In this document: in pieces, positions 45,360 to 57,503 of the stretch
Layout: the number at the start of each line of letters is the position of its first letter
How positions within the stretch are numbered: the first letter of the stretch is position 1
DNA from: Catonia carolina
Lineage: Eukaryota; Arthropoda; Insecta; Hemiptera; Achilidae
Direction of reading: 5' to 3'
Assembly: GCA_035578175.1 (NCBI GenBank)
Contig: JAQMRL010000006.1
Location: 52,862,001 to 52,926,000, forward strand
Length of the DNA stretch: 64,000 bases
Translations under genes and position numbers: made by a program
The notes under the pieces: model-generated
Seen by the model: only the letters and a program-made list of their open reading frames with translations
Told to the model about the DNA's origin: nothing
Database searches by the model: none

Positions 45360-46400
45360 ATGCAAATATCCTACGCACCGGCCGAGTTGTTGGGGACCAG
45401 ACTACGTCATCTTATACTCAAAGCAGCTGCGCGTGACCGCTACCGTCTAGTATAGTAACCATGATCGATACCTAACATCATAAGTAAAGAAGTTTGGTAC
45501 TAAATCAGTACATTGAAGGATAAAAAGTGTTAACTGCTAATCGAGAATTGAATCCGTAACCATTAAATGTTTACACAACTACTTCGATTACACTTTTGCC
45601 GTAAATTGCATATTAAGTACACAAAAGAACACCATGACCTAATGAGTTCAGGATGATAAATGTACGGGGTGTAAATGAGATGTAGTCTTTTACAGACTCA
45701 GGCCGACCATTCCTGAGAGAGTACAGTTAATTGAACTTCAACCATCAAAGTACACTGGTAACCTTTGTCTGTTATTTAAATCCGTGTAAAAGTAACTACC
45801 TTTAATAGGATTTGAACCAGGAACCTTCGTCTCCGAAAATCAGCTATTAAACAGGTTACTCGCAATGACAAATTTACCTCCAGACCAACTTGGTGGGTTA
45901 TTTTTTAAAAGGAAGATTAGCTGTAAATAAATAATTGTTGTTTGTTTTACTTTCTCTTTTTTTCAAATAGCCTATTTCAGAGGGCTTAATCAACTTCCTA
46001 GCCCATGCCTCTTTCAACTTTCTTGAGTGGTGCTTTTTGTCCTCTTGTGTCCACTTTCTTCCTCTTTCGCAAGTGGGTTTCTTCCTCTCCTGAAACTCCA
46101 AATTCTGTATTATTTCTCTAAATGTTGCACTATCCTTTATGGTTTCTGAGTCTATTGCGTTGTTTACAATGTCTTTGTCTATTTCTTTAAACCATGTTAT
46201 CTTGTTCTTGTGATTGCTAAACAAGTTGAAAATCTGCTTTGTTAGTTTGGTGTTTTCCATTCTGTATACTTTCTCTTTACTTTTTTTACTTTCTCTTTTG
46301 TTTTACAGCTGATTTTTTTCAAATTTCGTTTTTTTATACAAAAGGAAAATTTTCTCAAAAATAGTTAGAGAAGTTGACTTGAGATTTTCAGGGTACATTC
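45360..46400 (-). repeat. Right arm of the inverted composite
   Basis: Read on the minus strand it carries a LINE C-terminal ORF (46260-45898), a SINE B copy (about 45627-45900), and near 45360-45480 a segment with GGTTACTATACTAGACGG and CTGGTCCCCAAC. These match, in the same order, the left arm at 33858-35800. The spacing differs: about 150 bp separate the SINE from the GC-rich end here and about 830 bp on the left. Confidence 0.55.
45898..46260 (-). pseudogene. LINE ORF2 C-terminal fragment
   Basis: This 120-aa frame (MENTKLTKQIFNLFSN ... WFKEIDKDIVNNAI ... FREIIQNLEFQERKK) continues into GRKWTQEDKKHHSRKLKEAW, the basic tail common at the C terminus of such LINE proteins. It then reads into repeat sequence. 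It is diverged from the copy at 34010 and forms part of the right inverted arm. Confidence 0.55.
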
Positions 46401-47904
46401 ATGGCATAGGAATACACATTTAGACATAGCAATTTAACAAAAATATAGCTCTAACAGATTTTATAGTTATAAATAGGTTAATTTTTGAAAATTTAGTTAA
46501 TTAATTTGAGAAACCCCCGTGTTAGTAATATGCGTATCAAGTGCCAATAAATCTGTGTAAACAAATTCAGCCAATTATCTCCTACACAGGCTGAGAAAAG
46601 TTTCTTATGTTAGCATGGAAAAAGATAAGAGGACTGGGACCCCTTAAGGGGAGTTGGGAGTCCAAAAATTTAATTTTTGAATTTTTTGTGTTTTTTTTAA
46701 TTTTATAATATTTAAAAATCTTGTGATTAGATATTTTTCTATTATTGTACGACGTAACATTCTATTGTTCATATTTTATTTTTTAATTTGTGCTGCAAAT
46801 AGACTTTTCTACTGTGTTTGTGACATTAAGTCGAATTTTTTGTTGTAACTTTGGTTAGTACGTGATGATTTTTGTTTTGAATTGTTTAGAACTTCCCTAT
46901 AATGCCCTATAATTATCAAGACAGTCACAGAATTTTGTGAGTATGGTCATATCTAGGACCTTGCCTTTATCAATAATTTGACTGACACTAAAAAAGGGGC
47001 GATAACAGATTTTAAAAGAAACCTGTATATTCTGCTTCCGTTGTCACAATGTATGCTATTTTCAAGAACAGCCTCTTCAACCGCTTTCTTCAACTCTCTA
47101 TGAGGGAAGTTTGCTAAGACAATCTTAAAGCCTATGAAACTGGAATGCAGTAAGTTAAATTTTTCAGTTTTTGAAATTTCCGAAAAATTCATTTTTTTAG
47201 CATAAAAGGAACCTTTTCTCAGCAACCACTCAAGCAATTTTGATTAAAATCAGGGTAGTTAACCTTCATAAGGATGCATAATTTCTATGAATAACATGTG
47301 TAAAACATGTTTTCTAAAATATTTTACAGCTATATTATATCTAAATGTTTCAAAATTTCATAGGTCTGAAAAGTGGGCCGAATTGAATTTTTTATATTTG
47401 TTTAAAATCAAAATATTAGTACAAAACTGTTATATTCAAAATGTTAATATTGTTGTAAAAAATGCAAAATGTTCTAATCAGTAGGTAGAACCTGAGAAAT
47501 TGTTCCTAAGTACGTATGGTGAAGTATAGGACTCCCGTGTCCTCGTAATGAATTTTGTTTAGTCAATTTTTCAACTTTCCGTTTTCCAAGGTGTTATCTA
47601 ATAGTACACCACATAGAAAAGAAGTAACATACATAACAAAGTTAATAATATACTTCTCATTTATTACTGGTATCGTACAATAGTTAAATATTTAGTACAA
47701 CTCCATACAATATCTTCTGGCGTTAATCCAACTTCGGAAGTTTATACGAGTAGATTCCAGTCTTTTTTACTTTAATCGTTTTTAGGTTTTCACTTCACCT
47801 AATTTTAACCAAACGAATATCCTCTACTTCATTGTGTCGTTCATAAATACTAGTTTTATGCTCGTAATTTTTTCACTCAAAAATATTTTCATACGTTTGC
47901 TTCA
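46401..47904. other. Unclassified AT-rich sequence
   Basis: GGGAGTTGGGAGTCC near 46660 and an inverted GGACTCCCGTGTCC near 47530 may be the ends of one element. A minus-strand open frame at 46953-47237 has no recognisable domain. Confidence 0.3.
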
Positions 47905-48880
47905 TTTGTTACTTTCTCTTTCCGTGTATGAATATACAGGAAGAAAAATATTGTTTCATTTTTCGAAATCGAGTTTTCATCGGATATACACGTTTTCAGA
48001 CCCAGTGAACCCAAAAAATATGTTTTTAGCGACTGGTCTGTGTATGTGTTTACAAAATATCTCGAGAACAATATTGTACGAAGTTGAAACTTAGAACTTA
48101 TGTTAGGTACCAGTAGAGGACTCGACATGAACATTTTCATCAAAATCGGTCAACCGGAAGTAGTAGTTGATTCGTGTATTTTTTAACTTCTCAAAAATAG
48201 CTCCTACGATTTTTTTTTAAATCGTATCATTTACTAAATTTTTTATACTCTACAAGATAGTGTCTGCTGAAATTCATGGGCCTTGGCAGCCTTAATATGC
48301 TTCTAGAGCAAAAGTGTATTATAATTAAAGTTGTAGAACATTTAAAAATCTACAACTTTTACTTCAAAGTTTTTTGTACAACGCTTAGTTTAAAGACAAT
48401 TAGTGATTTTTGTATTTTTTCATCAAAATCTGAAAAAAATGGATTTTCAATATTGTCTATATTCCCAAATAAATATTCCCTATATGAAAATATAGGGAAG
48501 AAAAGTATTGTTTCATGTCGATTTTTCGAAATCGTGCTTTCACCGGATATAGCCTACACGTTTTCAGGCCCCTGAACCCAAAAATATATGTTTTTAGCTA
48601 TTGGTCAGTGTGTGTAAACAAAATATCTCAAGAACGGAACATCCTAAGAAGTTGAAACTTGGAACTTAAGTTAGATGCTATAAGAGGAATAAACACGAAT
48701 ATTTTCATCAAAATCGGTCAACCGGAAGTAGTAGTTTATTCGTATGATTTTTCACTTTTTTACGTTTTTTTCAAAAACAGCTCCTACAATATTTTTAAAA
48801 ATTGCCTCATTTATTACATTTATTATGGTCTACAACATATGGTAAGAGCCATGTTTGCTGAAATTCTTGGTGAGGCTGTG
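47905..48880 (-). repeat. Repeat E, two partial copies in tandem
   Basis: Minus-strand 3' ends start at 47908 and 48487; each continues with the CCGGTTGACCGATTTTGATG block. Confidence 0.65.
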
Positions 48881-49202
48881 CAGATCAAATCTTGGTCATT
48901 TGCAGATCAAGTGCAAATACTAATTTAACACGCCGCCTGCTTGTTTAGGGCAAGACTTTCAAACATCCTATAGTAATCGGCCATTTCTGCACTCAGAAAC
49001 CAAAAAAATTATCCGCTAAATAATAAACTAAAGGTACTCTTACGTAAGGCTTCTACGAATGGTTTTTAATGAAACTGCAAACTATTGCAATCAAATCGTT
49101 CGTACAGTTAAAAGGTCATAAAGCAAAAGAAAGATAAACAAATTTCTTGCCATTTTTAAAGATCATCTGGAAATCTATCCTAATTTATTACATTGTTTTT
49201 TT

Positions 49203-49447
49203 AAAATTCCTAATATGTGTACGTTGTAATCTGTTCAATACTGAACAATAAGACACCCCATGACCCAAATGAGATGAAAATGATGTGTATGACGTGTAAA
49301 TGAGGTGTAGTCTTGTACAGACTCAGGCCGACCATTCCTGAGAGAGTATGGTTAATTGAATCCGAACCATCAAAGTACACCGGTAACCATTGTCTAGCAT
49401 TCAAATCCATATAATGCTAGACAGTGGTTACCGGTGTACTTTGATGG
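49203..49447 (-). repeat. SINE B with terminal fold-back
   Basis: Minus-strand copy without head. 49367-49401 is repeated inverted at 49413-49447 (35 bp, one mismatch, 11-nt loop). Confidence 0.8.
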
Positions 49448-49560
49448 TACAATTTATTACATTGTTAAACGTTGATTTTGATAACTTTTAAGGATACATT
49501 CTATAAGGATTAAGGATTACTTAATACTAAATATATTAAATTCATTTTTAAAAAACATAC

Positions 49561-49683
49561 CCTTGTGACAATGATTGGAGCTCCAGTTTCACAACCTCCC
49601 GTTATTCGAAGTCCCCACGGCCTTTTCACATTGTCTCTACGCAATTCAACGGTAAAACTTCTCGATTTAAGGCCTTCGCTCAT
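49561..49683 (-). CDS. Zasp66: PDZ-domain protein (Zasp66-like), first coding exon in window
   Basis: Read on the minus strand, ATG at 49683 opens a 41-codon exon (MSEGLKSRSFTVELRRDN... to ...PIIVTR) that ends at a GTATGT donor just below 49561. It holds the first half of a PDZ domain: beta strand TVELRRD, the carboxylate-binding loop as PWGLRITGG, and the strand APIIVTR. It joins without phase shift to the exon at 12848-12996, restoring a complete PDZ fold. PDZ proteins of the ALP/Enigma/Zasp group bind alpha-actinin and organise muscle Z-discs. The Zasp66 name rests on remembered similarity of this N-terminal PDZ and the following linker, not on a search. A possible splice acceptor (TTATAG near 49726) lies upstream, so a 5' untranslated exon is likely and the ATG could be preceded by other exons. 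The exon is free of repeats, unlike its surroundings. Confidence 0.72.
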
Positions 49684-50358
49684 ATTCAATTTCAATAATT
49701 TAAAATTATATTACAACCTTTGCCTATAAATAATTTTTTTGAATTATTAAAAAACTTAAAATAATAAACAACAAAATCCTTAGAATTTCTATTCCCGGAC
49801 CGAAAAATAAGCCAAGTTGTTGTATCTGGATTTCAGGTAACTTAAAATTTGTATTTTATCATGTTTTTTTTAATAATTTATTTGACAGGGGTTTAAGGAA
49901 CTTAAGAAAAATATACACTAAATTCTGTCTATAAATGAAGAGGAAAGTAAATAAACAATAAAATAGTGAAAAGATGGAGTCGAGAGGGATAAGTAATGAA
50001 AAACTAAGGAAAATTTGAAAATTTGATAATGTACAGGTCATGAAGAAAAACTAGGGGGGAGAGATAGAAAAAGCAGAAGTTGTAATTTGGCAACAGAAGA
50101 GATTTAAAGAAAAAATTAAAAAATTTAAACATAAGATATTAGGAAGTTTAATATTAATAGTTATTGGAAAACAGATTTACCTCAAAATTTCATTTCATAA
50201 CTAAACCTTTACTTCATAACAGATTTATTTATTTATTGTTATACTATACTAGTATGCCCCGCGCGGCTTCGCACGCGAAACATGAGCAATCAATTTTTTA
50301 AAAATAAATATGTAACAGAAACTGTGTAGCTGCTAGATCGCTGTTTACTTCAACGTGT

Positions 50359-50359
50359 A

Positions 50360-50386
<27 letters not shown>
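50359..50386 (+). repeat. (CA)n microsatellite
   Basis: One of three CA tracts in the Helitron-like element; the others are near 50671-50693 and 50796-50823. Confidence 0.9.
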
Positions 50387-50392
<6 letters not shown>

Positions 50393-50414
50393 ATATCGTT
50401 TTGATAAATTGTCC

Positions 50415-50585
50415 CACGTACGTCTCTCGCTTTTTTATTTATGTCCGACTATTTTACAATTTCTGCTAATTCAGACGGTCGAGAATGATGATATATGAAA
50501 ATGAGTGATAAAAAAAAGTGATACCTGACTGGGAATCGAACCCGGGACCCCGGCGTAGAAGCCAGTTGCGCTAACCTTTATACGT
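50415..50585 (-). repeat. SINE C (tRNA-like)
   Basis: Minus-strand copy with GGTTCGATTCC-type B box; inside the Helitron-like element. Confidence 0.65.
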
Positions 50586-50663
50586 TTTCTCGCTACTTTT
50601 CATACGTATGTGCAAATTATTATAATGTCAACTATTGTACTGTTCAACAGTAGTACGCACGCG

Positions 50664-50695
<32 letters not shown>

Positions 50696-50791
50696 CAAAA
50701 AACCACGCTTGGATAATTCCTCCGCGTACTCCCGCGTCTCTCACCAACATCAAACACCTTCATCTACTTCAGCAGCAATACGTACTCACAT

Positions 50792-50831
<40 letters not shown>

Positions 50832-51229
50832 ATAAATATTTATGAAAATCTTCATTAGGGCCGTTAGGGTCATCATTTTTGAAAATATAAAAAGAAATTG
50901 TTGCTGTGAATATAAATACGAATATGCTGTCAAAATTTCATGAAAATCCGTTCAGTAGTTTTGGAAATTAGCCTGCACAAAAAACACGCAGTCTTTATAA
51001 TATTAGTATAGATTATTATTTAATTAATTATTTATTTATTATTATTTAATTATTCTCCTAGAGCTACAGTTTTGAAATTTGGCATGCGTATTCTATAAGT
51101 GATACATGGAAAAAATATTTCATGTTAATTACGGTCAATTGCCCCTAACGGATAATAAGGGGAAAACCTTTCCAAAGAGATATACTTCCAAACACATATT
51201 TTGTATTCCAATTCTGTAATACTGTAATA

Positions 51230-51571
51230 TTGTACAATGATATTCTAGAGACAACTAGTTGTCTGGTTTCTAGGGTAGACCAGGTTAGAAACACCGAAAT
51301 TAGAGCTCGTACACAAAAACAAGACACCACAATGGAGGAAATCGAAAAACGACGTCTGGTATGGCTGGGACATGTGCAAAGAATGGGAGATGAGAGATGG
51401 CCAAAGAAAATAATAAACTTGACCCCTTGGGGACGAAATAAGCGTGGTAGACCACCTGAAGCATGGATAAAGCAAGTATCGAAAGATATGCATGCTAGAC
51501 AATTGGAGGGAGGAGACTGGATGGATAGAGAGGGGTGGCGTATGGGATGCGAGAGACGGCCAGAGCTGTAG
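51230..51571 (+). pseudogene. LINE RT C-terminal fragment
   Basis: An open frame of 113 codons with RVDQVRNTEIRARTQ, RRLVWLGHVQRMGDERWPKK, WGRNKRGRPPEAWIKQV and DWMDREGWRMGCERR, the characteristic C terminus of a LINE protein family. No RT domain precedes it. A (TA)n tract follows at 51580-51600. The frame is undamaged but the start is arbitrary. Confidence 0.65.
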
Positions 51572-51604
51572 AATAACTCGCTTGATATATATATATATAT
51601 TCTA

Positions 51605-54600
51605 GAGATAGTTAAGAAAACATTGTGTATGGTATGGAGTAATATGTATTGAACAAAGATATTGGATTACGATGAATGAACTGTTTTGAATAGGAATTCT
51701 CGGAAATCGAAAATATTAGAAACATTTTTGTTTATCTTGATTCTTTCTACTACGTTTTGGTAAAATGGAGAAATTGTTAGAAGGGTCTCGATTGTTTGGG
51801 AAAATATCAGAACGCAGGTATAAAAACAGTTATCGCCTTTGTAGTGGATTTAGTTAATACTTGAATTGTAAATGGAAAGTGTTGTCAGGCCTTTCGAAAT
51901 AATCTCGTTACGGGACCGATTCTGAATTACGTTAATAGTGCGTATGTATAGAGGTATTAGCAAGTGGTAATGATTAGCAAGTGGTTGTGTGGACTGGAAA
52001 ATCAATTGTTTTAATTGTTAAATGACAGCGTCTTAATTATAGTCAAATTTAACTTAAGCTTAAGTTTTGTAATTAATTTAATTTGAAGTAATCTAATCGT
52101 ATTTGTTAGTAGTCTAAAACTGATAATTAATTGTTATAAGTTTAAAGTAAGTCTGTTTATTATTTATCATAACCTAATCCTGAACGAATCTAGGCTTATG
52201 TGTTACAATACTAATAGTATTCCTAATATTTATTCAGTCAGTGACGTTTGCATACCAAATTTCAATGCAACCCCTTCGAGGATCATTTTATAGAGTTTTA
52301 ATAATACAAAAGTAGTAGACTAAGTTTTATGACAATGATAAAATTAAACAGATTCTTAAATAATTCCATTATTACATAAACTTCGAATTTAAATACAAAT
52401 GAAATTGGTACGTTTTTCAATGATATATAATTATTTAAAATGATAAATTTTGAATTTAGCTGTTAAATAGTCGACGGAGTAACTTTACACAGTCATATAT
52501 CTTTGGAATAAAACCGGGAATCTTAAATAAAATTGAGTTTTATGTACAAGATAAAGTACATATATATTAAAATATTTTAAAGGTAAGAATTTTTAAAAAA
52601 ATTACCTTCAAATAAAAAATCAATACATAACAAGATCATTCCTTATAAATTTATACATACTATTCAAATACTATTGGATTGGTTAGTTTAAAGTAATTTG
52701 GACACAGGATAGCTGAGTTACTATAACTATTATTACAACAATCTTTTAAACTAAACTAAACTTAGTTAGTTACTAAAGATAGTTGGCAAACTTTTTAAAT
52801 AACATTTTATATGACCTAAAGATATTTTTATTTCGAAACTATTTTTTGTAACTTGTTTTTAATAAAATAACATTATATATATAAGTTTCCTAAGTAAATA
52901 CACAGATTAGTTCTTAAAAGAAAATTTTAAGTTAAATGGAATTAATTAAAATAAATTTAAACATATATTTTTATAATTTAATAGCTGTATTAGTGAGATG
53001 TTTTAAAATAGTGGCTAAAAATTTGAAAGGTCATTTAAAAAAATCCCGGGAAATTATTCTTGTATTTTTATTACTTTAACATTTCCGGCTTTTATTTAAG
53101 TTACATAAGTTTTATTAAAATTTTGAATTAATAGTCAGTCTTAAAAATATCTTGATGTATACTAAAGAATCCAGACAAAGCGATCAAGATTTAAATCAAA
53201 CAGAGAAGACAGGACAAAAATAAGATGTAGACTGTTGGTTCTTTCCAATAAAATAGAATTGGTATTTGTTAGTATAGTGTTTACACGAAAAGAAATATTT
53301 CTATAAATTTAATTTATTTAAAGAGATACAATAATAAACAAAAGTTTACAAATAATTTCATTGGTAAGATTATCATTGTACATACAAGTAAGTACTTTGT
53401 ACAAGAAGAACCCAAATATTCGGTGTATACGAATTACTGCCTTTTAAGGCAACCGTAGTTTATTGAATCTTAAAAAAATCAAAATCAAACCGCGTGAGTT
53501 TACCAATAAAATCAATCAAATAACTAATAAAATTTTGAAAATATCAAAATTCACATTTAAAATTAATTAATTCGGATAAAATAAAAAATATTTTTATTTT
53601 GTATTTAAAAGGTTAAAAGTATTTAATTAAATTGTAAAATTAAAAAAGTATTAAGAGTATATCATTGAATTAAAAAATTTTAAAGGAAAATATTATTTAG
53701 ATGAAAAACTTCCTCGACTAAAGAAAATTATTCTGATAAGAAACTACACATGAAAACTAGAACTAGAAATCCTTTCGAATTACATTCACAGTTGTGAAAT
53801 TAAATACATAAAATAAGGTTATGTTGTCATGTAAATATATTTACAGAATAAACTTATTTAAAATATTTATTATTCATTGATAAAGTTTTTGAATTTTATT
53901 ATGAATCCTATGATTGGGGGAGTCGATTTTGATTTTTTTTGTGTTGCAAAATTATTGGAATCCTTTTCATGTCTAAAAAGAGATTATTCTTTTTATTGGA
54001 TCCAGAGAAAAATTATTTTAAAATTTAACCCTCATGCCCTAAAATCAAGTTAACAAAAGCATCCACTGGTTTCATAAATAATAACTTGGGTGTATTTTAG
54101 CCAATTTACTTAAAATTAATATCAAGTTTAAGGAACATTTCAATTTTAGAGCACCATATGATAAAAGTATTATTTTTTTTATTAAAATAATTTTATAAAA
54201 AAATTTATCTCGTGGAACTTTTTTGATCAACGAAAAAATAAAATACTTATTTTCAAAAATTTTGAAAACATTATTACGTTTCGCATACAAGGAGATCTAA
54301 AGAACAAAATTCTGAGTAATCTACAAAAAAATGTAAAATATACAAAATGTAAATCGGTTGAGTAGGTCAAAAATCGTTTTTTAAATGCAAATCAAAGTTG
54401 AAAAGGTAAAATCTTTTACAAGATATATTATTGATTTTTGTATAACATTACTTTCGATTTCAATGATTTATTTATAGACACAAAACAAATTATATCAATA
54501 AAATAAATGTGCCCATATTGTTAAAACTAATTAACTCTTCAGAAATACCAAAAACGTTTTTCAAAAACACATTTTTTTTCTTAAAGGTAAACCCTGTTTA

Positions 54601-55680
54601 AAAATTTTAACGTTGTTATATGATTAACGTGAAAAAGTAATAAAGACAAGTTAATATTCAATAAATAAACAATACTTTTTTTACATATAAAATTAATTAA
54701 TTAATTAATTACAGACAATGTAGTTTTTTCATATTGATAATACGTAGAGATATTAGGGGAATGTAATCTGAGCTGATGGCAGACAAGATCTACGAATAGT
54801 AAACCCAAAATTAAACCAAAAAATACTACATGAAATATATGAATAATAAAACAATAAAAACATAATAAATATAAGAATAAAACAGTTAAACAATTTCCAG
54901 AATATTAAAGAATATCATATTTTTGAACCAACACCAAAATATTAGCTTGATTACGTAATAAATTTTATACCAAAAAATCCAGATACAACAATCACAGCAC
55001 TTGATTTATAATATATAAATACACACGTGAACAAAATATATATTTGAAAATAAATAAAATATCAAAAAATGCTAATAATTTCACAAAACACTCGTAAGAA
55101 TTGTACACGAACTGATAAATGAAACAATAATCGATAAAAACGCGGGTAAAAATAAATCAATCGATATTACAATGAATCGATATTTATTTCGATATTTATT
55201 AAAACAGAGATTATAAACATTGCAATGATAATAAAATATCACAAATTATATATAATAAAATAATTTAAAAAATTCAAAAAACACATTTTTTTAAAAGAAA
55301 ACGAATTATTTATTTATATTTATAAAAAAACTGTAATAAATATTATGAATAAATAATAAAATTGTAATAAAATGACAATAAAATACACACTAATATTAAT
55401 TGATAATAGAAGAACGAACACGCGCGTATCATTTAGTTAGTAGGTTAGGCCAGAACCCAACCAAATCCCTAGCCGGCTAACTTAGTCCTTGCTACGGTAA
55501 AATACGCGTTACGATTCTAACAGTTGGCAACACTTCAACATTTCAATTCTCTCTCTCTCCCCCCTCTTACATAGTACTTGCAATTCACTCTTCTCCCATC
55601 AACAACTATTATCACTGACAAACATATCCCTCGTATTTGTATTATAGGCCTATATGTATATTGGTATATTATAAGCTTAT
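51605..55680. other. Long AT-rich stretch without recognised features
   Basis: No repeat family, domain or splice-bounded exon was found. It lies upstream of the first PDZ exon, so 5' regulatory sequence may be here, for example the GC-richer 55420-55510. Confidence 0.45.
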
Positions 55681-55681
55681 A

Positions 55682-56651
55682 CGAGGCGTGTTCAGAAAGT
55701 AAGTACCGTTATAAAAAAAAAAAACAAGTAAAACAATTTTTTTCCAACACAATTTTATTTCTACACGAAAGCCCAAACCTTAAACTATTTTTCGACATAG
55801 TTTCCACCGATGTTCAAACACTTGTAGCGGGTGATCAATTTGTCTATACCCTCTTCGTAGAAGGTTCCCGCCACTGACGTGAACAAAAGCAAGAGACTCG
55901 GAAGTGCTTTGACTTTTCTCACACGGTACAGTGATGATGGTGAGGATTTTTTAAACAAAATTGTGACAGGTGATGAAAATTGGGTCCGTCATGTCACACC
56001 GGAATCTAAACAGCAGTCTATGGAGTGGCGACACACGCAATCCCCGAAGAAACAAAAATTCAAGACGACAATGTCTGCACAAAAAAAATCATGTGCACTG
56101 TCTTTTGGGATCGGGAAGGTGTTTTGCTGATTGATTTTCTCCCAAGAGGGGAAACCATTAATGCGGCAAGGTATTACGAAACCTTAAGAAAACTAAGGCG
56201 GGCAATTTAAAACAAACGGAGAGGAATGCTCAGTAACGGAATTGTGTTGCTTCATGACAATGCTCGGCCCCATACCGCTGGTGACACTCAAACATTGGTT
56301 CGACAATTTCGTTGGGAGTAGTTCGATCACCCGCCCTACAGCCCGGACTTGGCACCGTCTGACTACCACTTGTTCCTGAACATGAAGCGCGAGCCAGGCG
56401 GCCAACGCTTTGAAACCGACGATGAAGTGAAAACTGCCGTGGAGTCATGGCTGCATTCGTTGGCGGGAACCTTCTACGAAGAGGGTATAGACAAATTGAT
56501 CACCTGCTACGACAAGTGTTTGAACATCGGTGGAAACTATGTCGGAAAATAGTTTAAGGTTTGGGCTTTCACGTAGAAATAAAATTGTGTTGAAAAAAAA
56601 TTGTTATACTTGTTTTTTTTTAAACGGTACTTACTTTCTGAACACGCCTCG
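55682..56651 (+). mobile_element. Mariner with fold-back left end
   Basis: TA flanks at 55680-55681 and 56652-56653; termini CGAGGCGTGTTCAGAAAGTA. The left 192 bp are an inverted copy of the right 191 bp (56461-56651), including codons of the transposase C terminus. The normal left end and the 5' half of the gene are gone. Confidence 0.8.
55879..56552 (+). pseudogene. Mariner transposase, broken C-terminal two thirds
   Basis: Catalytic landmarks of a DD34D mariner are readable: IVTGDENWVRH (first Asp), VLLHDNARPHTAG (second Asp), SPDLAPSDYHLFL (third Asp), and the C-terminal DKCLNIGGNYV. The frame breaks at an A-run near 56081, and stops lie near 56208 and in WE-stop-FDHPPY (near 56320). The HTH DNA-binding domain is missing because the left end was replaced. 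It would have cut and pasted TA-flanked DNA; this copy cannot. Confidence 0.8.
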
Positions 56652-56874
56652 TATTAAAAAATAAATAAAAATCTGGTGAGAAACACTCAAATGAATTTCT
56701 CTTGCCAATTTAGATAATTAAAAATACAGTTAAACTTCCATAACTCGAATTAAATTTGTTTTCCCTAGGATTTACTCGTTAATTTATATTAAAATTAGCA
56801 TCCATAACTCGAATATTAGTAACTCGAACTTCTTGTTTTGGATTTTATAAAAATACAATTTTTTATTTAGACAA

Positions 56875-57440
56875 AGGTAATGGCATTCAAGAGGAAGGAG
56901 CCAGTCAGAAGCAAAATTGTTTGTAGATAATAATATTTTGGAACAGATATCCCACTTTCAGTATTTAGGTTGCACAGTAATAAGATGCACAGATTCCAGA
57001 AAATATGCGGAACTATCCACCTACTTTAAAAAAATAGCACCAGCAAAAACACGAGAGTGAAATTTATAAAACATTATAAGTGCCGACCCTACTCTATGGC
57101 AGTGAAACTTGGGTGCTATCAAAGCGAGAGGAGAGTAGATTGCAAGCATCTGAAATGAAATTTCTTCATAATACGTATGGGTATAGAAGAGAAGATCGAT
57201 ACATGAATTTCGAGATGAGGAAAGAACTCAACATCTCCTGTATAAACGAAAAGGTATCTCATAACAGAATGCAGTGGTTAGAGCCTGTAAACAAAATGAG
57301 GGAGGATAGGATACTTAAGCAAACACTGGGCTATAAGCCGGAGGGCAGGAGAGAACGAGGACGCCCGATAAAGGATGGGCAGATTTGAGAGGTTCGGAAC
57401 AGGCAGAGATGCCTAATCCTTTAAAGACAGAAGAAGAAGA
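56875..57440 (+). pseudogene. LINE RT C-terminal relic
   Basis: The best frame (57080-57388) reads MPTLLYGSETWVLSKREESR, MKFLHNTYGYRREDRY and VSHNRMQWLEPVNKM, then GRRERGRPIKDGQI. It is related to 7195-7797 and ends in CAGAAGAAGAAG. It lies inside the pogo-type element at 56727-59555. Confidence 0.6.
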
Positions 57441-57503
57441 ATTGTTTTATGTTCTTAACGCAAATGTGTACGAAAATGTTTTCGTAACCTAGAATAAAAG
57501 CTC

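Larger units (their letters stand above)
50249..51012 (-). mobile_element. Nonautonomous Helitron-like element
   Basis: On the minus strand it starts TCTATACTAATATTATAAAG and ends GGGGCATACTAG after a GC-rich stem (GCGTGCGAAGCCGCGC). The neighbours are A before TC and T after CTAG, as Helitrons require. It contains a SINE C copy and three CA tracts. No Rep/helicase. Confidence 0.7.

Noticed and set aside
46953..47237. Minus-strand 94-codon frame as a gene
   Set aside because: No domain, no splice context, and it lies in sequence that may be an unclassified element.
50610..50858. His/Thr-rich open frames
   Set aside because: Translations of CA microsatellites inside the Helitron-like element.
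55420..55560. Promoter of the PDZ gene
   Set aside because: The patch is richer in GC and lies upstream on the correct side, but I see no TATA/initiator pair or other evidence.
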